Positions 54,526-62,822 of a DNA stretch of 64,000 nucleotides are shown here, one piece after another. Source of the DNA: Nocardia asteroides (GTDB lineage Bacteria; Actinomycetota; Actinomycetes; Mycobacteriales; Mycobacteriaceae). The stretch covers positions 3,968,001 through 4,032,000 of the forward strand of contig CP082844.1 of the NCBI GenBank assembly GCA_019930625.1, given 5' to 3'. The notes below the pieces were generated by a model, which was not told the origin of the DNA, did no database searches, and saw only the letters and a program-made list of their open reading frames with translations. Every line of letters begins with the position of its first letter. Within the stretch, counting starts at the first letter, position 1. The translations under genes and the position numbers were made by a program.

Positions 54526-55482
54526 TCATTCGTCGGGATCGTCGCGCGGCGGTAGATAAGGCTCGGCGTCTTCGGGATGACCGTGGGCGATGTTGCGCGC
54601 CCGTGCCAGTTCGGCATCCAGTTCCGCCCCGAGCAAGACCGCGATATTCGAGATCCACAACCACACGAGAAAGACGACGACGCCGCCCAGCGAGCCGTAT
54701 ACCCGGTTGTAGGAGCCGAAGTGGCTGACGTAGAACGCGAATCCCCAGGACGCCCCCGCCCAGAGCAGGACAGCCAGCGCGCTTCCCGGCGTCAGCCACC
54801 GGAACCCCGGCTGTCGCACGTTCGGCGCCGCCCAGTACAGCAGAGCGAACACCAGGCTGATCAGTGCCATCATGATCGGCCACTTGGCGATGCCCCAGAC
54901 CGTGATCGTGGCCTGCCCCAGCCCGAGCCACCGACCGACCTGGTCGGCCAGCGACCCGCTGACCACGACACCGACCGTGCAAACGCCTAGCAGTGCGACC
55001 ACCGTGGCGGTCAGGGCCACCCGCACCGGCACCGTCTTCCAGATCGGCCGTCCTTCCGCGATGTCGTAGATCGCGTTGGTCGCGCGCATGAACGCGCCGA
55101 TGTAAGCGGACGCGGTCCACAGCGCGGACGCCAACCCGAGCAACGCCAGGGGGCCGGCCGGGGCTTGCGCCTCGTGAATATCGTTGATCGCGTCGATGAG
55201 CAGATCCGTTCCGCTGCCCGGCCCGATCTCGCGAATGGCGTCGACCAACGTCAGGGTGTCGTCCCGTCCGAGCATGCCCAGCCCGGCGGTCAACACGATC
55301 AAACCCGGAAACAGCGACAGCACACTGTAATACGTGAGAGCCGCGGCCCAGTCGCTGAGATTGTCCTCTTGGAACTCGACGACCGACCGCTTGACCACAC
55401 CCCACCACGACCGCCCGGGCAGATCCGCGGGCCCGCGCAGCCGACGGTGCGGCGCGAACTTCTTCTGTAGGTCTTGCGCCAC
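54526..55482 (-). CDS. YihY/virulence factor BrkB family membrane protein
   Basis: 318 residues with about six hydrophobic helices. SDWAAALTYYSVLSLFPGLIVL is the family hallmark, followed by ALWTASAYIGAFMRATNAIYDI and GGVVVFLVWLWISNIAVLLGAELDAEL. The function is unsettled; it was long misnamed RNase BN. GTG 55482 follows GGGAGG by 6 bases; the frame is open to 55770 but the extra residues are Arg-rich and overlap the divergent FBP gene region. Confidence 0.86.
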   Translation of the reverse strand: MAQDLQKKFAPHRRLRGPADLPGRSWWGVVKRSVVEFQEDNLSDWAAALTYYSVLSLFPGLIVLTAGLGMLGRDDTLTLVDAIREIGPGSGTDLLIDAINDIHEAQAPAGPLALLGLASALWTASAYIGAFMRATNAIYDIAEGRPIWKTVPVRVALTATVVALLGVCTVGVVVSGSLADQVGRWLGLGQATITVWGIAKWPIMMALISLVFALLYWAAPNVRQPGFRWLTPGSALAVLLWAGASWGFAFYVSHFGSYNRVYGSLGGVVVFLVWLWISNIAVLLGAELDAELARARNIAHGHPEDAEPYLPPRDDPDE

Positions 55483-55705
55483 CTCGCACCTCCCGCTGGC
55501 GGCGCGATACCCGCCGTGCGCGCCTCGAAACCGCCGTGACCTCCGAGGGGTTCGATGATCCGCGGCCCCGTGGGCGGCCTTCATCGGAACGCCGACTCGG
55601 TCACCGGACGGAGACCGACCAGCCGGAAAATCCGTTGTTCGGTCAGCACGCCGACCGTAGCCTCGCTTCGGTTCTGTCCACTGATCAACCGAAGGAGCTT
55701 TCGTC

Positions 55706-56194
55706 ATGGAACCCGTCACCGAACGCGACATCAGATCGTCGTTCGTCAACTGTTCGAAAGGAGACGCCAAGCGGTTGCCCGTCCCGAGGGACCTGGACGA
55801 GCGACCCTGGGCGGACCTGGACTTCCTCGGCTGGAGCGATCCGTCCTTCCCCGGACGCGGCTACCTGGTCGTCCCGCAGGACGATCGCCTGGTCGGCGTC
55901 GCACTGCGGTTTGCCACCGCCGGCACCGGACGGGCGCAGATGTGCACGATCTGCCTTACCACCCACACCGGCGGAGGGGTCTCGCTGATGACCGCGCACA
56001 AAGCCGGGGAATCCGGCCGCAAGGGTAACTCGGTCGGCGCCTATATGTGCACCGATCTCGCCTGCTCGCTGTACGCGCGGAACAAGAAGCGGCCCGTGCT
56101 CGGGAGCCGTTACCGGGAAGATCTCACGACCGTCGAGAAGGCCGAGCGGGTGCGCGACAACATGAACACGTTCCTCGCCAAGCTCTACTCCTGA
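55706..56194 (+). CDS. FBP domain protein (FusB-like EF-G-binding zinc domain)
   Basis: 162 residues. The C-terminal treble-clef zinc finger has C80-x2-C83 (MCTICLTT) and C115-x4-C120 (MCTDLACSLY), as in FusB/FBP proteins that bind elongation factor G. RERDIRSSF-like and KGDAKRLPVPRDL segments form the N-terminal helical part. It may free EF-G from stalled ribosomes or simply bind it; fusidic-acid resistance is known for FusB but cannot be assumed here. GAAGGAG lies some 10 bases before the ATG. Confidence 0.85.
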   Translation: MEPVTERDIRSSFVNCSKGDAKRLPVPRDLDERPWADLDFLGWSDPSFPGRGYLVVPQDDRLVGVALRFATAGTGRAQMCTICLTTHTGGGVSLMTAHKAGESGRKGNSVGAYMCTDLACSLYARNKKRPVLGSRYREDLTTVEKAERVRDNMNTFLAKLYS

Positions 56195-56321
56195 TCACTT
56201 CGCCCATCCATCAGGCAGCCGGCGCGCTGCCCGCACGAACGGAGGTAGATGCCATGTGCCGACACTCGAGAACCGCGCGGTCGAGCCACCCGGGTTTTCC
56301 TATCCTGCAGCAGCCTTGGTG

Positions 56322-56390
56322 GCCGTGATTCCTCGCCGGTCGAGTCGGTCCGGATCGGCCGGACCGTCCCGTCCGGCGAGGAATCACGGC
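56322..56390. terminator. 18-bp perfect inverted repeat with nested hairpin
   Basis: The outer arms at 56322-56339 and 56373-56390 are exact complements over 18 bases. The 33-base loop contains an inner 7-bp hairpin (CGGTCCG with CGGACCG). It lies between the convergent FBP and YbaB-like genes and can end transcription on both strands, but is more elaborate than the window's other terminators. Confidence 0.7.
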
Positions 56391-56408
56391 TCCGGAAGCA
56401 TTGAGCGC

Positions 56409-56834
56409 CTAGCCCGGCGAGTCGTGGCGCGTGGGTTCCCACACCTCCCGCAGGCTGGGGGCGCCCGGGACGAGATCGGGCAGGTCGGGTATCGCTTCGG
56501 TTTCGGCGACGAGCGGGGCGATGATCGCCGCGTGCTGGTCACGAGCCAGCTGCGCCGCCTGCCTGCCCGCTTCGGTGACCGAACGGCCCAGCTGTTCCGG
56601 TGTGCTTTTCACAGCGGTGGGGCTGAACCGCACGTCTACGAGGACGCCCCCGGCGTCCACGGTCACTTCCACCAGCTTGTCCGCCGACTCGGCCGTGCAC
56701 CGCACCGCCGACAGCTTCTCGCGCACCTCCGACAAGTGGGTACGCTGCTCGGCGAGCGCATCCAGGATGTGCTCCACCTGATTGCGCATTCCACTGTTGG
56801 CCGAGCGCAGCCCGTCGCGTTCCCACCGATCCAC
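56409..56834 (-). CDS. YbaB/EbfC-like DNA-binding protein
   Basis: 141 residues. The core VEVTVDAGGVLVDVRFSPTAV is the YbaB/EbfC fold centre, preceded by a helix rich in charged residues. In Nocardia and mycobacteria many divergent YbaB-like proteins are encoded near ESX or surface loci; no ESX gene is seen here. GTG 56834 follows GAGGAGG by about 10 bases; GTG 56840 is an alternative. Probably dimeric and cytosolic. Confidence 0.74.
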   Translation of the reverse strand: MDRWERDGLRSANSGMRNQVEHILDALAEQRTHLSEVREKLSAVRCTAESADKLVEVTVDAGGVLVDVRFSPTAVKSTPEQLGRSVTEAGRQAAQLARDQHAAIIAPLVAETEAIPDLPDLVPGAPSLREVWEPTRHDSPG

Positions 56835-56998
56835 CGGCACCGACCTCCTCGAGTCCGTCGTCCCGGACCGTCGAAGCGCGGGTTCGCCGCATACGCCGAA
56901 TCGCGACCGGCGACGCACCCGCGTCCGAGAACGTAGGCGGGAATTGTCCGGCACCCGGGGCGCCGCCGCAGCACGCACATCCCCCTGGCTGGGAATGG

Positions 56999-57391
56999 TC
57001 AGGCCGGCACGGCCTCGGTTTCGTGCACCGTCAGCCAGCGGACCTCACCGGGATCGCCGATCGTCAGCACGGCTGTCACCCGACGGTGGGTGACGTTCTC
57101 CGCGGCCCGCTGCGTCTCCAGGAAACGCACGACCGCGATGTCGCCGGACCACAGGAGTTCTTCGACGTCGGATATCTCGATGCGCAAGCCGGGCACGGAG
57201 TTTCCCGCACCGCGCAGCCCCGCTGTCAACGCGCTGCGCCCCAGCACCTGGCCACCGGTCGTCACCATGCTGAAGCGCTCGTGCTGCGCCGCCGCGAACC
57301 GCTCGAAGACCTCGATCGGCGCCTGCGACCCGAGCCACGTCGCGAGGTCGGCGTGCAAGCGCTCGACCACGTCGACCAGATCGACACCCAT
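56999..57391 (-). CDS. SnoaL-like / DUF4440 (NTF2-fold) protein
   Basis: 130 residues of the NTF2-like cone fold. FERFAAAQHERFSMVTTGGQVLGRSALTAGLRGAG and VLTIGDPGEVRWLTVHETE fit the DUF4440/SnoaL group, which includes isomerases and many proteins of unknown role. ATG 57391 has a TACGAT box 7 bases upstream, so a leaderless start is plausible; ATG 57400 is also in frame. Confidence 0.72.
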   Translation of the reverse strand: MGVDLVDVVERLHADLATWLGSQAPIEVFERFAAAQHERFSMVTTGGQVLGRSALTAGLRGAGNSVPGLRIEISDVEELLWSGDIAVVRFLETQRAAENVTHRRVTAVLTIGDPGEVRWLTVHETEAVPA

Positions 57392-57398
57392 GCGCGGC

Positions 57399-57404
57399 AT
57401 CGTA
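57399..57404 (-). promoter_or_regulatory. Probable -10 box (TACGAT) of the SnoaL-like gene
   Basis: On the minus strand TACGAT ends 7 bases before ATG 57391. No ribosome site intervenes. Confidence 0.35.
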
Positions 57405-57485
57405 CGCGCCGCTGGTCGCCGCTTGCGGGACAAGCTCTTCGGTGCGTCATCGGGTCTCGGTAGCGCGGTCCGGACGGGCGTCAGC

Positions 57486-57875
57486 TCAGCCGCCGCCGTA
57501 CGGGACGGTGATCAACTCCAGGAAGTGACCGCTGGGATCCAGGAAGTACACCCCGCGACCGCCGTCGTTGTGATTGATCTCGCCGGGCCGCCGCTGCTGC
57601 GGGTCGGCCCAATGATCCACCTCGTACCGCCGGATCTTGGCGTAGGCCGTGTCGAATTCGGTCTCGGAGATCAAGAAGGCGTAGTGCTGGGGTTGGATGT
57701 CGGTGATCTGGGCGGGCACGTTCGCGAAGTCGAAGGTGACGCCGCCGGGCAAGGAGACCGGAATGAACGGCCCCCAGGGGGCGCCGACTTCCAGTCCCAG
57801 GATGTCCGCCCAGAATTCGGCGGATATGCGATGGTCCCGGCAGCCGACAATGGTGTGATCGAACTGTACGGACAG
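57486..57875 (-). CDS. VOC family protein (glyoxalase/dioxygenase superfamily), possible CTG start
   Basis: 129 residues. FDHTIVGCRDHRISAEFWADILGLEVG and RGVYFLDPSGHFLELITVPYGGG form the two beta-alpha-beta-beta-beta modules; metal ligands are likely H7 and E121. The frame has no ATG, GTG or TTG near the conserved start. A CTG at 57875 lies 8 bases after a good GAGGAG (57884-57889), so CTG is the most likely start; the residues further upstream are Arg-rich and not family-like. It lies divergent from the alcohol dehydrogenase gene. Confidence 0.75.
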   Translation of the reverse strand: MSVQFDHTIVGCRDHRISAEFWADILGLEVGAPWGPFIPVSLPGGVTFDFANVPAQITDIQPQHYAFLISETEFDTAYAKIRRYEVDHWADPQQRRPGEINHNDGGRGVYFLDPSGHFLELITVPYGGG

Positions 57876-58021
57876 TGGAGTCTCTCCTCTGAAACGTGAC
57901 GGTCCCGACCCCGGGCTCGGTACAAGGCGGCCAACGGGAGCACCGTCACGGCCGACCAACTTAACACCAGCTTCGCGCGACCGCCAGTGCTCCGACCCGG
58001 TGTGCCGAGCCGTCGTGGGGG

Positions 58022-58027
58022 TAGCGT
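58022..58027 (+). promoter_or_regulatory. Probable -10 box (TAGCGT) of the alcohol dehydrogenase gene
   Basis: TAGCGT ends 7 bases before ATG 58035 with no Shine-Dalgarno, suggesting a leaderless transcript. Confidence 0.4.
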
Positions 58028-58034
58028 CGGCGGG

Positions 58035-59147
58035 ATGAAGATTCGTGGAGCGGTCTTGGAGCGGATCGCGGCGCCGGCGCCGTTCGCCGGATCGACGCCG
58101 ATCACCGTGTGCGATCTGGAGCTGCGCGAGCCGGGGCCGGGCGAACTGCTGGTCCGGATCGAGGCGGCGGGGCTGTGCCATTCGGACCTGTCCGTGGTGG
58201 ACGGCAACCGAGTGCGGCCGGTGCCCATGCTCCTCGGACACGAGGCCGCGGGGCGGGTGGCCGCGGTCGGCCCGGGTGACGGCGACATCGCGGTCGGGCA
58301 GCGCGTGGTCATGACCTTCTTGCCGCGATGTGGCGAATGCGCGGGTTGCGCGACCGACGGCCGCACGCCCTGCGTGCCCGGCAGTATCGCCAACAACGCG
58401 GGCGAACTGCTCAACGGTGGGCGGCGACTGGTTCGCGACGGGGTCGAGGTGCACCACCACCTGGGTGTGTCCGCGTTCGCCACCTACGCGGTGGTGGATC
58501 GCAGATCGGTGGTCGCGGTGGACGACGACGTGCCGCCCGAGGTCGCGGCTGTCCTCGGCTGCGCTGTGCTGACCGGCGGTGGGGCCCTGCTCAATTCGGC
58601 GCGGCCGGGAACCGGGGATCGGATCATGGTCGTCGGTCTCGGCGGCGTCGGTATGGCGGCGGTGCTGGTCGCGGTCTCGCTCGCCGCGGAGGGACACGAG
58701 GTGATCGCGGTCGACACCGTGCCGGACAAACTCGCCCTGGCACGGGAATTGGGCGCGCATGCGGCGTACACGCCGGCCGAGGTCGCCGAGCTGGGTGTGC
58801 AGGCCGAGGTGGTGGTCGAGGCCGCGGGCAACATCCGCGCCTTCGAGACGGCCGTCGCGGCGACCGCGCCCGGTGGTACGACGGTCACCGTCGGACTGCC
58901 CGCCCCCGATGCCCGCGCCGCGATCTCCCCGCTGGCCTTGGTCGCCCAAGGGCGGTCCATCGTCGGCAGCTACCTCGGTTCCGCCGTGCCGTCCCGCGAC
59001 ATCCCCGAGTACGTCCGGATGTGGCGCGCGGGACGTCTGCCGGTGGAGCGGCTCGTCTCGGCGCACGTCGGCCTCGGGGACATCAACCGCGCCATGGACG
59101 AACTCGCCGCGGGCCACGCATTGCGCCAGGTCATCGTCTTCGACTGA
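58035..59147 (+). CDS. Zinc-dependent alcohol dehydrogenase
   Basis: 370 residues of the medium-chain dehydrogenase family. Catalytic zinc ligands are C48 (GLCHSD) and H69-E70 (LLGHEAAG). The structural zinc site is C99, C102, C105 and C113 (PRCGECAGCATDGRTPC). The NAD-binding motif is VVGLGGVGMAAVL. The sequence is close to class-III-like/aryl-alcohol enzymes of actinomycetes. It would oxidise an alcohol or reduce an aldehyde; the substrate is not evident. The divergent VOC gene and the convergent MarR gene are its neighbours. Confidence 0.9.
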   Translation: MKIRGAVLERIAAPAPFAGSTPITVCDLELREPGPGELLVRIEAAGLCHSDLSVVDGNRVRPVPMLLGHEAAGRVAAVGPGDGDIAVGQRVVMTFLPRCGECAGCATDGRTPCVPGSIANNAGELLNGGRRLVRDGVEVHHHLGVSAFATYAVVDRRSVVAVDDDVPPEVAAVLGCAVLTGGGALLNSARPGTGDRIMVVGLGGVGMAAVLVAVSLAAEGHEVIAVDTVPDKLALARELGAHAAYTPAEVAELGVQAEVVVEAAGNIRAFETAVAATAPGGTTVTVGLPAPDARAAISPLALVAQGRSIVGSYLGSAVPSRDIPEYVRMWRAGRLPVERLVSAHVGLGDINRAMDELAAGHALRQVIVFD

Positions 59148-59177
59148 ACGGGCCTGCCGACAGTCTCGCCCGGATTC

Positions 59178-59195
59178 CGTGACCATCGGGTCACG
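59178..59195. terminator. Hairpin between convergent adh and marR genes
   Basis: CGTGACC and GGTCACG form a perfect 7-bp stem with the tetraloop ATCG, 31 bases after the alcohol dehydrogenase stop and 9 bases from the end of the opposing gene. Confidence 0.55.
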
Positions 59196-59203
59196 ACGGC
59201 CGC

Positions 59204-59638
59204 TCAGTCGGCGATCCGATCCATTCCGTCGACGAATCGTTCCAGCAGCCGGGCGAATTCGACCCGCTCGGCGGGTGTCCACTCCGCCATGGCCGCGGCC
59301 ATGGCGCTGCACCTGTCCGCTCTGGCCTCGGCCGTGGCCCGGCACCCGGTGGCGGTCAGGCGCAGGACCGAACGCCGCCCGTCGCGCTGATCGGCGACCC
59401 GCTCCAGCAGGCCGGAGGAAACCGCCTGCGCCACCAGGCGACTCGCCCGCGGCTGGTCGACACCGAGCGCGGGAGCGAGGCCGCCCACCGTGTCGGCCGC
59501 GCCGTCGGCGACGGCGTCGAGTACGCGGAACACCGCGACGGGAATCGCGCCGCCGCTCAGCGCGCCACGGGTCTGCCTGCGGCGGATCCGCACCATCGCC
59601 GCTGCCACGGCGATGGTGATCGTGTCGTGCTCGTCCAT
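59204..59638 (-). CDS. MarR family transcriptional regulator
   Basis: 144 residues. The winged HTH has VGGLAPALGVDQPRASRLVAQAVSSGLLERVADQRDGRRSVLRLT, with the D-x-R-DGR wing of MarR. N- and C-terminal helices form the dimer. GGAGGG lies 6 bases before the ATG. It is divergent from another MarR-like gene, and an AT-rich palindromic segment (59668-59685) lies between, a likely shared operator. Confidence 0.87.
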   Translation of the reverse strand: MDEHDTITIAVAAAMVRIRRRQTRGALSGGAIPVAVFRVLDAVADGAADTVGGLAPALGVDQPRASRLVAQAVSSGLLERVADQRDGRRSVLRLTATGCRATAEARADRCSAMAAAMAEWTPAERVEFARLLERFVDGMDRIAD

Positions 59639-59667
59639 TCGCTCCCTCCGTCACGGCCGCTATTTGT

Positions 59668-59685
59668 ATGTAAAATTACATGTAA
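59668..59685. promoter_or_regulatory. Overlapping palindromes in the marR/marR-like gap
   Basis: ATGTAA-AA-TTACAT (59668-59681) and TTACATGTAA (59676-59685) overlap in an AT-rich patch that stands out from the local GC. The tandem arrangement of TTACAT half-sites is typical of a MarR operator. Confidence 0.65.
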
Positions 59686-59714
59686 TTGTAGCTTGGCATG
59701 CACGGGAGCTGAAC

Positions 59715-60149
59715 ATGGCCATCCAGCGCGGAATCGGGTACTGGCTCGTAGAACTCGATCGACTGATAAACCAGCGCTTCGACGAAGACCTCGCCGCGGG
59801 CGGGCTCAGCCGTAGACGCTGGCAGACCTTGCATTCGCTGGTGAAGGGGCGGCAGCGCGCCGACGACGTCCACGACGCCCTCGACGCCTTCTGGGCCGAC
59901 GATGCCGAGTGGCCCACCGAACTGGCCGAGCTCACCGCCGCCGGGCTGGTCCGCGACGACGGAGGCGTGCTCTCGCTGACCGAGTCGGGCCGTCGCGCGC
60001 ACGACGAGGCCTTCGCCCGGATCGGCCTGCGCAGGCGCCAGATGGCGGAGGGCATCACCGACGAGCAGTTCGCCGAGACCGTGCGGTCGCTGCAACGGAT
60101 GGCGGGGAACCTCGCGGCCCCGCCCGGCGACCGCGAGCCGGTGGGATAG
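59715..60149 (+). CDS. MarR-like winged-helix regulator
   Basis: 144 residues. GYWLVELDRLINQRFDEDLAAGGLSRRRWQTLHSL resembles the N-terminal dimer helix of MarR proteins, and LTAAGLVRDDGGVLSLTESGRRAHDEAF the wing. The recognition helix is less clear, with an insert of charged residues (DDVHDALDAFWADDAEWP). It may respond to a phenolic or oxidative signal together with the divergent MarR. The ATG lacks a clear ribosome site. Confidence 0.75.
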   Translation: MAIQRGIGYWLVELDRLINQRFDEDLAAGGLSRRRWQTLHSLVKGRQRADDVHDALDAFWADDAEWPTELAELTAAGLVRDDGGVLSLTESGRRAHDEAFARIGLRRRQMAEGITDEQFAETVRSLQRMAGNLAAPPGDREPVG

Positions 60150-60212
60150 GCGGCCCGCCTCCTCGCTGGGACCGGCACGGGCGGCGACCGGACTGCCTCC
60201 TGCCGCGCCCAC

Positions 60213-60218
60213 TAGGCT
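60213..60218 (+). promoter_or_regulatory. Probable -10 box (TAGGCT) of dapB
   Basis: TAGGCT lies 32 bases before the dapB GTG, which has its own GAGGAGG. Unlike other genes with this box here, dapB has a normal leader. Confidence 0.4.
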
Positions 60219-60220
60219 GA

Positions 60221-60997
<777 letters not shown>

Positions 60998-61049
60998 GCG
61001 AGCGGTGGCGAGCACACCGGATGGCGCCGAACCCCGGCGGAGCGCGACG

Positions 61050-61550
61050 GTGAGCGGCGCGGAGCCGGCGGATCGGAAGGGCAGCGGGGAAGTCGTCAAG
61101 GTGGTCGCGCTGATCGCGGCGCTCATCCTGGTGCTCGGCTTCTATTTCCTGTTGCTCGGCCGGATAGCGGTCGGTCTGATCGGTTCCGGCGACGTGGCGG
61201 CGATCGTCATCGGCGTGGGCGTGCTGATCCTGCCGCTGCTGGGCGTGTGGATCGTCGTCGCCACCGTGCGCGCCGCGCTCGCCCATCAGCATCTGGCACG
61301 GCGCATCCACGACGAGGGCCTCGAACTCGACACCTCGCAGTTGCCACGGCTGCCGTCCGGCCGCATCGAACGCGCGGCCGCCGACGAACTGTTCGCGACG
61401 GTCAAGGCGGAGTGGGAGGCCGACCCGGACAACTGGCGCGTCTCCTACCGTCTCGCGCGCGCCTACGACTACGCCGGTGACCGCACCAGGGCCAGGGAGA
61501 CGATGCGCCGTGCGGTCGCACTGGAACGGCACGAGCGCGACACCCGCTGA
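61050..61550 (+). CDS. Two-helix membrane protein with a TPR-like tail
   Basis: 166 residues. Two hydrophobic helices (VVALIAALILVLGFYFLLLG and DVAAIVIGVGVLILPLLGVW) anchor it in the membrane. The C-terminal 90 residues are helical, with WRVSYRLARAYDYAGDRTRARETMRRAV resembling a single TPR. It corresponds to Rv2772c by position, of unknown function. GTG 61050 is chosen for a GGAG 8 bases upstream; GTG 61005 is an alternative. Confidence 0.75.
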   Translation: MSGAEPADRKGSGEVVKVVALIAALILVLGFYFLLLGRIAVGLIGSGDVAAIVIGVGVLILPLLGVWIVVATVRAALAHQHLARRIHDEGLELDTSQLPRLPSGRIERAAADELFATVKAEWEADPDNWRVSYRLARAYDYAGDRTRARETMRRAVALERHERDTR

Positions 61551-61561
61551 CAGCGGGCCGA

Positions 61562-61567
61562 TACCAT
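61562..61567 (+). promoter_or_regulatory. Probable -10 box (TACCAT) of the flavodoxin-like gene
   Basis: TACCAT ends 7 bases before GTG 61575, with no ribosome site; consistent with leaderless expression. Confidence 0.35.
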
Positions 61568-61574
61568 CGCAGGG

Positions 61575-62027
61575 GTGGCCCGGTTGCTGATCATCCATCA
61601 CACGCCGTCTCCGCATATGCAGGCGATGTTCGAGGCCGTTGTCTCCGGCGCCACCGACCCCGAGATCGAAGGTGTCGAGGTCGTGCGCCGCGCGGCACTG
61701 GCCGTCACCGCTCCCGACGTACTGGCCGCCGACGGATACCTGCTGGGCAGCCCGGCGAACCTGGGTTACATGAGCGGCGCGCTCAAACACGCCTTCGATA
61801 CGATCTACTATCCGTGTCTCGATTCCACGCGCGGCCGCCCGTACGGTTTGTACCTGCACGGCAACGAAGGCACCGAGGGCGCCGAGCGCGGGGTCGCCGG
61901 CATCACCACCGGACTGGGGTGGGAGCAGGCCGCCGCCACGGTCGTGGTCTCCGGTCCGCCCGCCAAAGAGGACCTCCAGCGGTGCTGGGAGTTGGGCGCC
62001 ACGCTCGCCGCCGGGCTCATGGCCTGA
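61575..62027 (+). CDS. Flavodoxin-like NAD(P)H/FMN protein
   Basis: 150 residues. LIIHHTPSPHMQAMFEAV is the FMN phosphate-binding loop, and LLGSPANLGYMSGALKHAFDTIYYP is the isoalloxazine-binding region of WrbA/flavodoxin-type proteins. It corresponds to Rv2771c. It may be a reductase of quinones or a component of an electron chain; the partner is unknown. The GTG follows the membrane protein gene by 24 bases. Confidence 0.82.
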   Translation: MARLLIIHHTPSPHMQAMFEAVVSGATDPEIEGVEVVRRAALAVTAPDVLAADGYLLGSPANLGYMSGALKHAFDTIYYPCLDSTRGRPYGLYLHGNEGTEGAERGVAGITTGLGWEQAAATVVVSGPPAKEDLQRCWELGATLAAGLMA

Positions 62028-62135
62028 ATCCCCCGAATTATGGTGTCTGACCATCGCGCACCATCACCCGGCATACTGTCTGCGATTGTTGTTGCGGTGG
62101 GGACGTGAACGAGTAGCTCGGGATGGGAGAGCCAG

Positions 62136-62822
62136 GTGACCTGGGTCGAAGGGAGCGAGAACGCACCGCGGCGGATCGGATTGGTCGAAGACCACGAGTC
62201 GGTCGCGATCGGTCTCGCCGCGATGCTTGCGCCGCAGACCGATCTCGATCTGGTGCTGACCGCGGGCACCGTGCCGGAACTGCTCGCCGCCGTCGACGGC
62301 GAGCCGAAGCTGGATCTGGTGGTGCTGGATCTGCGGCTGGCCGACGGGTCCTCGCCCGAGGACAACGTGCGCGCCCTGCGTGACCGCGGCATGGAGGTGC
62401 TGGTCTTCACCGGCGCGGACAACGCCTTTCTCGTGCGCTCCGCCGCGCGCGCCGGGGTGCTGGGCGTGGTCCGCAAATCCGAGGACGTGCCGACCGTCGT
62501 CGCCGCCGTGCGCCGCGCGGCCAGCGGCGAACAGGTGGTCACCACCGACTGGGCGGCCGCCATCGACGGCGACCCGCAACTGTCCGAGGTGGGCTTGAGC
62601 CCGCGCCAGGAAGAAGTGCTCATGTTGTACGCGTCCGGCGAGAAGGCCTCCCGGGTCGCGCGGTTGACGGGTCTGTCCGAGCAGACGGTCAACGACTACC
62701 TCGGCCGGATCCGGCAGAAGTACGCCGATGCCGGTCGTCCGGCGCCGACCAAGACCGACCTGTACAAGCGGGCGGTCGAGGACGGATGGCTGCCGGTTCC
62801 CGAGCGGCACCCACGCGGATGA
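62136..62822 (+). CDS. LuxR/NarL-type response regulator
   Basis: 228 residues. The receiver domain has acidic pocket E18-D19 and phosphoacceptor D65 (VVLDLRLADG), with the Thr of FTGAD and the Lys of VRKSED. The C-terminal HTH is LSPRQEEVLMLYASGEKASRVARLTGLSEQTVNDYLGRIRQKY. It is partner to the histidine kinase whose ATG overlaps its stop by 4 bases (ATGA). GGGAGAG lies some 8 bases before GTG 62136. Confidence 0.9.
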   Translation: MTWVEGSENAPRRIGLVEDHESVAIGLAAMLAPQTDLDLVLTAGTVPELLAAVDGEPKLDLVVLDLRLADGSSPEDNVRALRDRGMEVLVFTGADNAFLVRSAARAGVLGVVRKSEDVPTVVAAVRRAASGEQVVTTDWAAAIDGDPQLSEVGLSPRQEEVLMLYASGEKASRVARLTGLSEQTVNDYLGRIRQKYADAGRPAPTKTDLYKRAVEDGWLPVPERHPRG

